Below are positions 22,801-31,819 of a stretch of DNA of 64,000 nt, one piece after another (the stretch's first letter is position 1; every line of letters begins with the position of its first letter). The stretch is from Biomphalaria glabrata (lineage: Eukaryota > Mollusca > Gastropoda > Planorbidae). Made by a program: the position numbers and the translations under genes. The stretch spans positions 11,600,001-11,664,000 of the forward strand of contig NC_074713.1 of assembly GCF_947242115.1 (NCBI RefSeq). Reading direction: 5' to 3'. The notes under the pieces are model-generated. The model was not told the origin of the DNA, searched no databases, and worked only from the letters and a program-made list of their open reading frames with translations.

Positions 22801-25030
22801 TGTTTGTTTACGATTGGTGAATGAGGTCCATTGGCAAATGCTTTGCTACACAACAGAACTGCCTACTAAACACTGCAAGTCTCTCGTTCTTCTCTTGGAC
22901 TCGTGGAGCTACATTTTTGAGGACTCACAGTCTACCGCACACTACTTCTTACGGCCTTGCTGTCCTGGACTCAACTGTCCTTTCTTACACAATGTTTCTC
23001 GTCAGTAAAGGCTTTTGATCACATGATTATAACACTGGTTATACTTGCGTGTACAAGCAGTAATGTCCCTTGGTCAACAGCCGTTGACCTGTGTGATTCG
23101 CCACATAGGTCACACACACATTAACCCATTCAGTTAGACACTGGAGTTACAACAATATTGTTAAAATTACTATATATTCCCTAAAGATATTTTATATCTA
23201 TATAAAATATTTATATCGAGTTAGATAGGGCAGATAATCATGAAGGAGTTCTTTAAGCAATTAAAAAAAAACAATCTTATAGCAGCAGAAATTACCTTAC
23301 CTAACTCAAAAAAAATAAAAATAGAATCAACATTTTTTAAAATCAACACCACCTCAACATCCTTTATAATAGGCAGTATTTACAGACCACCTAATTCCAG
23401 TTTAGAGTACTGTCACAAGACGCTAGCAGTGTGCTGGCGCCTGCTTTAACTGGTCGTGGTCTAGGGTGATTCTGGAGGCCCGACTGTTGACGCTGGAACT
23501 TTGGTGACTTTAGCCTTGTCGCGAATTTGGTGTTTGTCTATATAAATAAGATATAAAACTGAACACCGGAATACAGTTAGAAAAACGTAGGCGTATAACT
23601 TTATTTACATCCAATATAGACTCTTCCAAATAAAACATTTACATGCAGGTACATCAGCAACTGGTGACTAAACTCAGATCTCTAATGACTATGAACGATA
23701 GATTTCACTATAAGTTTTCTCGTACAATAATAGGAACTAGCAGAAGCGGGAAATACGACCGTCCGCTCTACAAAAACCCACGATTACTGTTCCTTCGTTT
23801 CCAGAGCAAAAAAATCCCTCCCACATGGACTACACCGCAACACCGTGGTTACGTCCCCTTGCATCATCAGTGACGCATAACCTCAGTGGTTACGTCTACA
23901 TGCATCATCGGTATCTGACCAGTGATGACGTAGGCCGCGCCAACTGCCCCTTTCACCAAATTTCCCAGGTCACCCCGCCCTCGTTATGGCCTAGGTCGCC
24001 TGGTCACGTGACAACAAAATAAACATTAAAGCACACAAAAAATACTTATTTCCCCTTCCAATAATAAAATAAATCTAATTCAACTAATTAAAATAGATTA
24101 AAAACGTAAATAGTTGCATTAGATCTCAAATATAAATAACAGTCAACAAACATAAAACTTTCCACAATAACTAAGGCCATGGTAGTGGACTGCGGTTGTT
24201 CTGCTACACACACACAAACGGTTGTGGGCTCACAGCGGTTTGTGACAAGTACATGCAAGAACTATGCAATCAGTTAACTACACTTAAAGAAAAAAGTAAA
24301 AATGTAGTGTTTTGGATTATGGATGATAGTAACTTACAAAATATAAATTGGAAAAAACTAACCATAGATCAACACCAAAGCCTTAAGGACATATATGTGC
24401 TTTATATAGAAATTTTACACAACATAATCATTAGATCTAGATTCAACAACACATTAGATCTCTTCTTAACCAACAGACCTAGATTAGTAGTAGATTATGA
24501 TGTTATCCCTGGTCTATCAGACCATGATATCATTTAAAACACAGTCAGATAAAAGCAGTAGCCAATGCAAAACCCAAAAGAAAAATTTTACTCAGAAATA
24601 AAGGTAACCTAGCACAACTACACCAAGCTGCATTAAACTTTCAACAAACATACTTTTTAGAAAAAGACATTACCCAACCAGTCGATGACCTATGCAATTT
24701 TATTAATAAGTATCTTATAAACATTATAGAAAATCATATATCAACTATTCGGTTATTTGGTGTTGATTTAAAGCTATTTATAATTACAGTTTGTTTTCTC
24801 CCTACCAGAAAATCTTTAATCCACTAATGCAATGAACCATCAATGCCGAAATATTTTAATTTTTGAAGCATGTTTATGTTTATTCTTATTTTTTTTATAT
24901 TTCAGGTATCGTAAGCTGGGGCTATGGATGTGCCGACCCTGGTTACACCAGTGTCTACACTGACGTCATGGTTGTCCGAGACTGGATCAATCGCATCATA
25001 AATTATTTGCCGGACGATATAATTGGATAA
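10831..25030 (+). CDS. Trypsin-like secreted serine protease, gene 2 (complete)
   Basis: Nine exons: 10831-10873, 10979-11030, 12237-12363, 12972-13078, 16550-16660, 17515-17672, 17770-17915, 18973-19027 and 24906-25030, totalling 924 nt (307 aa). The start [14 protein letters not shown] is a short hydrophobic signal peptide. A basic linker exon follows, whose donor (gttggt) is weak, so that exon is the least certain. Then GTCGLRP and activation site R/VVGG, FCGADL, MITAAHC (His), LDYDVAIF (Asp), GWG, GGIDAC (Asp at the S1 base), GDSGGP (Ser) and IVSWGYGC. It is predicted to cleave after Lys/Arg and to be secreted. It carries the same two extra cysteines as gene 1 and identical intron phases, so it is a tandem paralog. 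Introns 13079-16549 and 19028-24905 are swollen by retrotransposons. All splice joins keep frame; no disabling change is seen. Confidence 0.92.
11862..12115 (+). mobile_element. tRNA-derived SINE
   Basis: Same family as 5012-5276: B box gggttcgaatctc near 11895, then agtaaaggctgttggtcgtt, gtgctggccacatga and the 3' motif ctgaaaggggaact. It lies in intron 2 of gene 2. The A-box end is partly lost. Confidence 0.85.
12520..12790 (-). mobile_element. LINE 3' fragment, antisense, in intron 3 of gene 2
   Basis: The - strand reads [20 protein letters not shown] followed by a degenerate tail, matching the common C-terminal pattern (GKRKRGRPK, then DRxxWR) of RTE/CR1-type reverse transcriptases. The + strand open frames over this stretch are shadows. 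Confidence 0.65.
13228..13518 (+). repeat. 50-bp tandem repeat, about 5.8 copies
   Basis: Units start at 13228, 13278, 13328, 13378, 13428 and 13478. They read gattcacaaacgtgtgtaca, then caacttctgaaccctagg and ataggatagaac. The middle units are identical; the first and last carry a few changes. The array lies in intron 4 of gene 2. Confidence 0.95.
13735..14850 (+). mobile_element. LINE with restriction-like endonuclease (R4/Dong/R2-type), 3' fragment
   Basis: A single frame from about 13740 to 14753 is broken by one in-frame TGA at 14274-14276. After [12 protein letters not shown] it reads through [20 protein letters not shown] to a CCHC motif ([18 protein letters not shown]), then RPDLLFI and IIDIAVP, the spacing of a PD-(D/E)XK restriction-like endonuclease. 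CCHC followed by this nuclease at the C-terminus is the hallmark of early-branching LINEs (R2, R4, Dong, NeSL). The 3' end runs into an ATAATAATAATAAT tract, which recalls Dong elements that target TAA repeats. The reverse transcriptase is absent (5' truncation). Confidence 0.75.
14843..14970 (-). repeat. Dispersed LINE/SINE tail, antisense
   Basis: This is the reverse complement of 31115-31235: both contain gtgtacattcacaccagact (in opposite orientation) and the aatttgtcttacaatttgtg region ending in (TAA)n. It appears to be the 3' tail of a retroposed family; the body is not identified. Confidence 0.6.
15055..16320 (+). mobile_element. RTE-clade LINE, reverse transcriptase and 3' end
   Basis: One open frame covers most of the RT domain: [46 protein letters not shown], the catalytic box RFADDID, then [11 protein letters not shown] and [16 protein letters not shown] one-base shift near 16150 moves the last 50 codons ([24 protein letters not shown]) into the next frame. 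The element starts inside the RT fingers, so it is 5' truncated, and ends in a short (GGTA)n tail near 16305-16320. Antisense relatives lie at 7770-8125 and 50161-50740. Confidence 0.9.
16722..16975 (-). mobile_element. RNase H-type (I-group) LINE C-terminus, antisense fragment
   Basis: The - strand gives [20 protein letters not shown] with a CPCEHHQ segment, the cysteine-rich tail typical of I/Ingi-like polyproteins (RMRHHMFTKLK, CPC pattern, from memory). It is short and degenerate, in intron 5 of gene 2. Confidence 0.5.
16976..17510. other. Intron 5 of gene 2: low-information stretch with ggggtttt/aaaacccc motifs
   Basis: No gene. Repeated short phrases of the kind ttttgagtttaaaaccccc and gaacccccctcttc suggest an old dispersed repeat at about 17060-17235. 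Confidence 0.35.
18372..18499. mobile_element. Short LTR-like/TRIM-like element or MITE
   Basis: 128 bp bounded by a perfect 11-bp inverted repeat (tgttgtaactc / gagttacaaca) and flanked on both sides by atat. The right end (ggagttacaaca) is the same as that of the LTR-like element at 22528-23154, so both may belong to one family. It lies in intron 7 of gene 2. Confidence 0.55.
18538..18900. mobile_element. Two SINE pieces in opposite orientation
   Basis: 18538-18720 is a - strand copy (starts ttcccctttcaaacct, includes ccccaactaatgtcagg). 18745-18900 is a + strand 3' half (cgttgtgctggccacata). Within the latter a 55-bp segment, from gatgacctttacatcatctg to atggtctaaaatgg, is duplicated in tandem. 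Confidence 0.75.
19028..19686 (+). other. Intron 8 of gene 2, unannotated part
   Basis: No exon or named repeat is recognised here, apart from a G run near 19184. Confidence 0.35.
19687..19935 (+). mobile_element. tRNA-derived SINE
   Basis: A box ttgtccagtggttaagcg, B box ctgggttcgg, then gtaaaggcggttgatgg, gctggccacatgacaccc and a diverged 3' end. It is in intron 8 of gene 2. Confidence 0.85.
19961..20138. mobile_element. hAT-like MITE
   Basis: 178 bp with imperfect terminal inverted repeats cagtgacgtggctaggg and ccctagctaccccactg, related to the copy at 29799-29992. CAGTG-type ends suggest the hAT superfamily. The target duplication is not clear in this copy. Confidence 0.65.
20345..22450 (-). 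mobile_element. CR1/Jockey-group LINE, antisense, RT to 3' end
   Basis: Read on the - strand from 22450 down: a linker, then [99 protein letters not shown] and a 3' UTR whose end (gcatgacgcgtaggacgtaa) is shared with 31820-32240. The frame is broken several times. The family also appears at 23220-24745, 24750-24870, 31820-32240, 46630-50160 and 51478-51770. It lies in intron 8 of gene 2. Confidence 0.85.
22528..23154. mobile_element. LTR-like fossil (probable solo LTR) carrying a MITE
   Basis: Bounded by tgttacgatc and gttacaaca and flanked by atat on both sides (weak, because the site is AT-rich). It contains a 167-bp inverted-repeat element at 22666-22832. No coding part is present. It is treated as an old LTR-retrotransposon remnant; family not determined. 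Confidence 0.5.
22666..22832. mobile_element. MITE with roughly 46-bp terminal inverted repeats
   Basis: Left end aatggacctcattcactaat and right end attggtgaatgaggtccatt are inverted copies that continue for about 46 bp (through caaacaacatttagccacgt). A second copy is at 33685-33860. The superfamily is not determined and no target duplication is obvious. Confidence 0.8.
23220..24745 (+). mobile_element. CR1/Jockey-group LINE, endonuclease-domain fragment, interrupted by an LTR
   Basis: Pieces of an APE-type endonuclease: [15 protein letters not shown] before the insertion, then [29 protein letters not shown] and GLSDHDI after it. A related stretch (with [18 protein letters not shown]) lies at 46790-46850, which shows that 23411-24252 is an insertion. 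The relic continues to about 24745, where it meets an antisense fragment of the same family. Confidence 0.8.
23411..24247. mobile_element. Solo LTR fossil inserted in a LINE
   Basis: 837 bp starting tgtcacaagac and ending tttgtgaca, flanked by a 5-bp duplication agtac (23406-23410 and 24248-24252). It has a TATA-like stretch (tatataaataag) near 23540 and AATAAA-type sites near 24020. TG...CA ends, 5-bp duplication and no coding part indicate a single LTR left after recombination. Likely a Ty3/gypsy or BEL/Pao-type element; the class is not resolved. Confidence 0.7.
24750..24870 (-). mobile_element. CR1/Jockey-group LINE, short antisense fragment
   Basis: Closely similar to 21295-21415: phrases tcggttatttggtgttgatt and aatccactaatgcaatg. 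It ends about 35 bp before the acceptor of the last exon of gene 2. Confidence 0.75.
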
Positions 25031-25070
25031 GGGTCTTACTACTGTCATTTCTACACAAATATTGTACACA

Positions 25071-25076
25071 AATAAA
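25071..25076 (+). terminator. Poly(A) signal of gene 2
   Basis: AATAAA, 41 bp after the stop codon at 25028-25030. Confidence 0.75.
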
Positions 25077-25374
25077 AATATTGAGAAACAACAATACATG
25101 TAAATTAGTTTAACTGTGATATAAATCTATTTTAAAATGGAATTTCAAAGGTTATATAGACATAAGTAATTTACTAATGGTAGAGGTGTAAATACATACT
25201 GTGGATGTATAAAAAAAAAAGACCGTTGAAACAAGCTAAGATCTAATTTATATAAAAAAAAAAAGAAAACAGCTTTTTTATGGGAAAGTATTTCGCACTT
25301 TAAAAAAAAGGCACCATATAGACGCAGGGAACAAAAAAAGGCAATTTTCTAAATAAAAACGAATAGAATATATC

Positions 25375-25486
25375 TTCTAAGTTAGCTATGGCGACATAAA
25401 GATCAACAAATTATAATTAGCTTGCCTCTAAGTTAGCTATGGCGACATAAAGATCAACAAATTATAATTAGCTTGCCTCTAAGTTA
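25375..25486 (+). repeat. 52-bp direct repeat, two copies
   Basis: The unit tctaagttagctatggcgac, followed by ataaagatcaac and so on to agcttgcc, occurs twice head to tail with no visible change, just downstream of gene 2. Confidence 0.9.
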
Positions 25487-25538
25487 AAAAAACGAAAAAA
25501 AAGCTAGAAATTTCCTTTTTTCTATTATAGTTTTTTTA

Positions 25539-25921
25539 ACTGATCCGTGTCCAGTTTCCAACCTTTGGTTTGGACTGATATTTTTCAAGGTTCCAACCAT
25601 TTTTTGAGCCAATCCGTGTCCAGGTTCCAATCTTTTGTTTATACTGATCCGTGTCCAGGTTTCAACTTTTTGTTTGAACTGATCCGTGTCCAGGTTCCAA
25701 TCTTTTGTTTATACTGATCCGTGTCCAGGTTCCAATCTTTTGTTTATACTGATCCGTGTCCAGGTTTCAACTTTTTGTTTGAACTGATCCGTGTCTAGGT
25801 TCCAACCTTTTGTTTGAACTGATCCGTGTCCAAGTTTCAACTTTTTGTTTGAACTGATATGTGTCTAGGTTCCAACCTTTTGTTTGAACTCATATGTGTC
25901 CAGGTTCTAACCTTTTTTCCT
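25539..25921 (+). repeat. 35-bp tandem repeat, about 11 copies
   Basis: The unit actgatccgtgtccaggttc plus caatcttttgtttat repeats with scattered changes (gaactgat/tatactgat variants alternating). It lies 500-900 bp downstream of gene 2. The period is not a multiple of three, and no coding function is suggested. Confidence 0.9.
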
Positions 25922-26355
25922 AGAAATTTGACAGTTCATCAACTAGCCTGTGATTGGAATATTTTAAAGTCTATTAGATCTATACATTCATTTATTAAGT
26001 TGTAAAAGTAAAACACAAAGTTAATGTTTTTATTGCTTAATGTTTTTTAACCCTTGAAGAGTTTGCAAGCTGAATAGATGAATATTAAAAATGAAAGATA
26101 TGAAGAGTCACGAAAACGCAACAAGACGATAACGCACTCCATTAAGTTGTGTTACTTGGGTCACGATAACCATAATAACCTAAGTAAAGCAACATGCTGG
26201 CCATCAGCTCCGTACTGTAACAATGCTGAATAGCGCTAGGCTATCAGAGAAACAGATAAAGTGGTTAATTTAGCCTGTTGTTCACTCATCACTAAAAAGC
26301 TCAACACTTTTGTAGTGAGGGATTGGACTTTAGTAGGATTAACTTCTAAGAGCCC
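25922..26355. other. Spacer between the 35-bp array and the I-clade LINE
   Basis: Nothing recognisable; no exon-like or repeat structure is seen. Confidence 0.4.
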
Positions 26356-29300
26356 TTGCATCTAAGCTGTGTTAAAAATAAACATAATTGCAGAATAAAC
26401 ATAGTCCGCCAACCCTCCAACACACTGGCAAAGGGGTCTCTATCGAGACCCGACTTAACTCTTATCTACTCAGACCTAAAGGGGAACACCACAATCAATG
26501 AGCTTGAGGATGTTGGAAGCGATCATAGGCCCAGAGAAATCACTATTGCCCTCTATCAGAGGCCAGGGGTGTAGCCACTAAACGGCCCAAAAAATGGAGC
26601 TACACTAAGGCTGACTGGCCAGCATACGGGGCGGCTGTCGACTCCACCCTGTCGTGTATCGCGGTGGAGGAAGGGACAGTCGACGAAAAATACGTCGAAA
26701 TCACTGCAGCGATTTTGGGTGCGGCTAGGAAGTATATCCCGCGGACCTATCCCGGCATACGGCATAGACCCGCCTGGTCCCGAGAATTAGATCGAATAGT
26801 CAGGGCCAGGTAACGGGCGAGGCGAAGAGCACAAAGAAAGGGGACCCCCGAATGCCGCAGGGAGTTCAACGCATTATGCCGGAAGGCCAGCGAGGTGGCC
26901 CAACGTGTACGGGCGGATCACTGGAGGGAGGCCTGTGCCGGGCTGGATCTTCTTGATACTTCCAAAGCCTGGCGTCTTCTTCGTAATCTTGAGGCCAAAG
27001 ATTCGGCGCGTACAGCCACTCCATTATTATCATCCAGTGGGGATTGAGTGGCAAAAGATCAAAAAATGGCCGACTTGCTTAACAAATATTTCGCTTCAAT
27101 AAGCAAGTCCGAAAAAAAGTCAGCCTATAGCCCTCAGCAAGGAGCGTAAAAGACTCGAGAGGGAGTCGAATGGGTCGGAAGACCTGGACACGTGCAACGC
27201 GCCCTTCTGTCGTGCTGAGCTGGACAGAGCGATAGCTAAGTGCAAAAACAGAAAGGCTCCGGGGCCAGATAAGGTTACTCCTGAGATGGTAAAACATCTC
27301 GGGGGTATTGCGAAAGACAAGCTCCTTGAGTTTGCGAATCGGACCTGGGTAGAGTCCAGACTACCCAGGGCCTGGCGCTGTGCTACCATTGTTCCAATAC
27401 TAAAAAAGGGCAAAGACGCGAGTGGAGTCCTACAGACCCATATCCCTGACATCCACTATCGGCAAGATAGTAGAACGGATGGTCAGCGAGCGACTCGTGT
27501 GGAGCTTTGAGAGTGCCAGTATCCTAGCGCCAGCGCAGGCTGGCTTTAGGGCAGGCTTGAGTTCGATCGACCAGGTCACAGTTTTCATGCAGGAGGTGGC
27601 CGATGGGTTCCAGAGGTCCGAGAGCACATATGCAGTTTTTATTGACCTAAAACAGGCTTATGACCGGGTGTGGAAGCAATGCCTCTATCTTAAGCTTAGA
27701 GCCATGGGCGTACGCGGGCGGACCTACAACTAGATAAAACAGTTCCTAACTGAGAGGAAAACACGAACACAGTTCCAGTACTCTCTAAGTGGGGAAAATA
27801 CCCCTATAAGAGGGTTACCCCAGGGATCCGCCCTCTCATGTATCCTTTTCATGGCCTATCTTAATGATTTGCCCAGCTCACCCCCTTGTTTTCAAACTGC
27901 TATTTGCTGATGACATTGTCCTCTGGTCAACCGTGAAGAAAACTGACCAACTTCAGGCAACATTACAAGCCGACCTCCATACCATCTCCTCGTATTGTTC
28001 AAAATGGCAGATTCAGATAAACGTTGCCTAAACGACCTGGAGCGTGTTCAGCCTGGGAATCGACATTCTTGGGGCCCCATTCGAGCTCCAACTCGGTGGG
28101 CTGCGACTCCAACGTGAAAACACGCCAAAATATCTAGGAGTCACCCTAGATAGGAAGCTCTCAATGCACTTGCACATCCAGGATGTTGAACGAAAGGCCT
28201 CGGAGAAGCTTGGGTTACTCAGAAAGCTAGCCAGTACCAAGTGGGGCGCCCGAGCTGACACGCTCCGCACACTGTACACAGGGGCTGTCAGATTCCAAAT
28301 CGAGAACAGCCTGCCCGTGCAGGTGTACGCAAGCAAGACGGCCCTCGAATCACTCGACCGTGTACAGGCCCAGGCTCTCATATTCATTTGCGGCACCTAT
28401 AGAACGAGCCCAACTTCCGCTGCAGAAATCATGTCCAACGTGGCTCCTCTCAGCCTGAGGAGAGAGCGCGCCATGCTAACGGCCCTGGAACGCTACAAAA
28501 GGGGCGAAACAGGGCTACCGACCCATACATTAGTCACTCGGTGGAGAGTAAAAAACAGGATAAAACGGACATCATTTATGCACTGCGTGTCAAATTTGAG
28601 TGCTCAAGCTGGCCTCTCCACTGATCGGGTCCCAATCCGACGGATAAGCACGTGCCCGCCCTGGAGGAGACAGCCCATCCCTCCCATAAATTTCACTATA
28701 CACGGGTTGGAGGGGGCCACAAAGCGGAACACACACCCGGATTTACTGAGGAAGATGGCATTGGACACACTAAAGACCTACCCGGCCGATGCCATTTACT
28801 GTTACACAGACGGGTTGGTCATGAAGGACCCCGTAAGAGCTGGGTATGGGGCCTATATCTGTTACCCAGACCATGAACCAGACAAGCTGTCAGACACATG
28901 CGGCCTCGCCGCATGTAGCTTTGATGCAGAATTAACGGCGATAACCAATACCCTCATTACGTGCTCCAAAAACTGATAACCGTTGCGACAACCTTTGTAA
29001 TGGTTACCGATTCCCAGTTCTGCCTCCAAGCCATGGCTGGCTTAGGGGGAAAGTCCAAATTGGTGGAAGAGGCATTAGGCGCCGCAAATAACATCCGCCT
29101 ACTTATTGGAGCTGTCATCGTTATGCAGTTGGTGCCCTCGCACTGCGACGTGAGGGGCAATGCCGTGGCTGATGCTCTAGCACGAGAAGGAGCGCTGGCC
29201 GTGCCCACTTTCGAGTCACCAAGTACGCTCCAACAGGCTACGACAGCAATACGAGAGTGGGTACATGAAAAGTGGTTGAAATCCTGGGATGACTCCAACA

Positions 29301-29696
29301 CTGCCAGGGGAGTCTGGCAGCACATGCGCCGCCCAAATCGAGAGGACCCGTGGTGGAGGCTAAAAAGGTCGGAACAAACAACAATAGCGCAGTGGCGTAC
29401 GGGACACTGCCCCATAGGTGCGTACTTCGCCCGGTTCCGGCCAAATTTTGATGCCCGTTGCCGACACTGTGGGGAATCAGAAGAGACGTTGGCGCACGTC
29501 TTGCAAGAGTGTCCGCAGCTCCGCGAGCTGCGGGAAGACGTATCCAGTGGTTCATTATGTTTGTACGGAAGCTATGAGGCACTACGCCAAACAGCAGAGT
29601 TCCTTACCAGGGCACTACGGGAGACCTAGGTCTCACTGCCTTGTCACCAATATGAGTTCATCTCTCAGGAAACTAGGGGCTCTTTTTTGCAAGTCA
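26356..29696 (+). mobile_element. I-clade LINE with RNase H, 5' truncated
   Basis: Domains in order: end of an APE endonuclease (VGSDHRP near 26520); RT with KNRKAPGPDKVTPEMVK, AGFRAGLSSIDQV, VFIDLKQAYDRVW, GLPQGSALS and LLMTLSS where FADD is expected (shifted frame); KYLGVTLDRKLSMHLHIQD. RNase H follows with CYTDGL, FDAELTAI, VTDSQFCLQAM and VPSHCDVRGNAVADALARE, then a CCHC tail (CRHCGESEETLAHVLQEC). Two long frames remain, 28044-28976 and 28961-29629, overlapping through a one-base shift. Several further shifts and stops lie in the RT. RNase H plus a C-terminal CCHC points to the I superclade (I/Nimb-like). It is visibly richer in G+C than its surroundings. Confidence 0.88.
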
Positions 29697-30164
29697 GTTA
29701 TATGAAGTCTGCACCTAAGCTGGTCTTCATATCGTCTCCGTGGGGCACCTCTATTACGTCGACCATCTTTCAGCTCATCAGAAATTGTTGCTTTAGGCCA
29801 GACGCGTAGCTAGGGTGCGGGAAAGGGGGAGAGGAATCAGACAAAAAAAACTGGTCCCCACTTGAGGAGGCTCCCAAATGAGTGTGTTTTTTTTTTACAA
29901 TAAATATTAAATATTACACAAATTGCTGGGGCCCCCAATGAGGTCAATTCTCCCGGGCCCCAAATAATCACTAATTCCTAGCTACGTCACTGCTTTAGGA
30001 ATGCGTTTGTCCTTCATACGTTGATTACTTACCCTGCCCAGCGTAACTGTCAAACCCCAACGAAGTCCCTCTATACTGTCCATCCAGGCATTTGCAAGGA
30101 CATCGCTGTTTGTATCGCTGTCTTTCGACCTTATGTCCATGTGGTAGGCGAGCGAGTTAAGCAA
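29697..30164 (-). mobile_element. RTE-like LINE fragment, antisense, interrupted by a MITE
   Basis: The - strand reads [16 protein letters not shown] and, beyond the MITE, GELKDGRRNRGAPRRR, both matching the + strand relic at 5545-6440 ([16 protein letters not shown]). It abuts the end of the I-clade LINE. Confidence 0.7.
29799..29992. mobile_element. hAT-like MITE with 8-bp target duplication
   Basis: 194 bp with ends cagacgcgtagctaggg and cctagctacgtcactg, flanked by ctttaggc (29791-29798) and ctttagga (29993-30000), a 7/8 match. The 8-bp duplication and CAGTG-type ends support hAT. It is inserted in an antisense RTE relic. Confidence 0.75.
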
Positions 30165-30329
30165 ATACTGCGCTCCTTATTAACTTTAGACTCGAAGGCA
30201 AGCCTATATAATTCAAGTGGATAGATATGAGAAACAAAATGTTTCGAAATGATTTAATAACTAGTACGCCACTAGTATAAACATTATAACATAATTACGA
30301 GGTAGACTTTGGTGCCAGTGCTGCTTTTG

Positions 30330-30975
30330 GCAGATTTTAGGGACAAGTGTGGCAACGGAGAGGACTCAGCATATCCACAAAACTGAAAGTCTACAGTGCT
30401 GTAGCTCTCCTGTTACTCTTATATGCATCAGAGTCCTGGACCTTATATTCCCGCCACATCAAAAAGTTAAACTCCTTCCACATAGGCTGTTAAGGTGTAT
30501 CCATAAGGTGCGTTGGTCCGACCAAATACCAAACACGGAAATCTTAAATCTGTCCAACATGAACAGTATCAATGCGATAGTAAAAAGGTCCCACCTTCGA
30601 TGGGCGGGACATGTAGTCCGCATACCAGATAATGACCTTCCCAAACGACTTCTGTACGGGGAGTTGTGTGCTCCCACGGAGGTCAATACAAGCGTTACAA
30701 AGAAACTCTCAAGAGCTCCTTCATGGAGTGGCGATATCAACATTGACGTTTGGGAAGCACTAGCTCTCGATCGCTCCTCGTTGCGTGAAGCCGTGAGTCT
30801 CGGAGTCTTGAGATTTGAAGCAAGAAGAGTGGACAGGGTGAAGGAGCACAGAACCAATAGAAAGCTGACGGAAGACGCAGGCCTAGCTGCAACAAACCAA
30901 GCTTACACATGCCACGTATGCGGCCAGATTTTTAAAGCGAGGATTGGACTTTTCCTTACGTACATGTTTTAAAAA
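30330..30975 (+). mobile_element. RTE-like LINE, C-terminal fragment with zinc-finger end
   Basis: The frame at 30349-30972 includes GCLRCIHKVRWSDQIPNTEI, RSHLRWAGHVVRI and a terminal CHVCGQIFKARIGL (C2H2-like, last histidines lost). This is a different subfamily from 5545-6440. The N-terminal RT is missing. Confidence 0.8.
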
Positions 30976-31114
30976 TAAGACATGATGTCAATAGGAATAG
31001 ACTTTATTATGATTCTCACATTTTAATTTCTGAAACCAATTTTAATATAATGTTTATAAACAATGAAAAGAAAATCTAAAACACATATATATATGTGTAC
31101 ATGTATAAATAAAT

Positions 31115-31227
31115 AAATATGAGTGAGTCTGGTGTGAATGTACACTTTGGTTTCTTATAGTTATAATGTTTTTGTTTGATGTAATGCACAAATTGTAAGA
31201 CAAATTTCCTTACGGATAATAAAGATT

Positions 31228-31280
<53 letters not shown>

Positions 31281-31287
31281 TTATTTA

Positions 31288-31320
<33 letters not shown>

Positions 31321-31322
31321 TT
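31115..31322 (+). repeat. Retroposon tail followed by (TTA)n, (AT)n and (TTTA)n microsatellites
   Basis: The tail (ctggtgtgaatgtacactt ... ataataaagatta) is the sense version of 14843-14970. It runs into a compound microsatellite from 31230 to 31322. Confidence 0.7.
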
Positions 31323-31449
31323 AAAGAGAGACACTGACAGTTAGAGAAAGGGGCAAATAAATCATAAAATTATATGGATTATAAAATATTTTTTTTATAA
31401 ATGTTTTGATTAGAAGTGAAGTTACTGACACCAGGGTTGAAGTTTTATT

Positions 31450-31600
31450 TTCCAAGTCAATGTAACTTACTTACTTCTCTCAATCTTCTTTTGTCTTTTG
31501 CTGTTTGTGTCTCTTTCTGTCTCTCTCTCACTTTATCTTTCAATCTTTTTCTCTTACTCCCTTTCTTTCTCTCTGCCTCTCTCCTTGAATCGTTCTCTCC
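31450..31600 (+). repeat. Pyrimidine-rich tract
   Basis: Degenerate tctctctttc repeats; they produce a leucine/serine-rich spurious frame at 31416-31727. Confidence 0.7.
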
Positions 31601-31819
31601 TCTTCCACACATTTGGCTATCTACATGTCGTGGAATGCCTCAGCCACAGCTCCTTCCATTTAGACTGACATTTTTTTTTAAATTCCAAGTTCGACTAAAT
31701 CTATTTGATGGGTACTATTGGATTTAAATAATATTTAGACACTGCAACCCAAAAAAAATGTTGCATTGTTTGAAGGTATTGTAAATTTGTAGTTTTCTTC
31801 AATCTGTCAGCAGTGAGAT

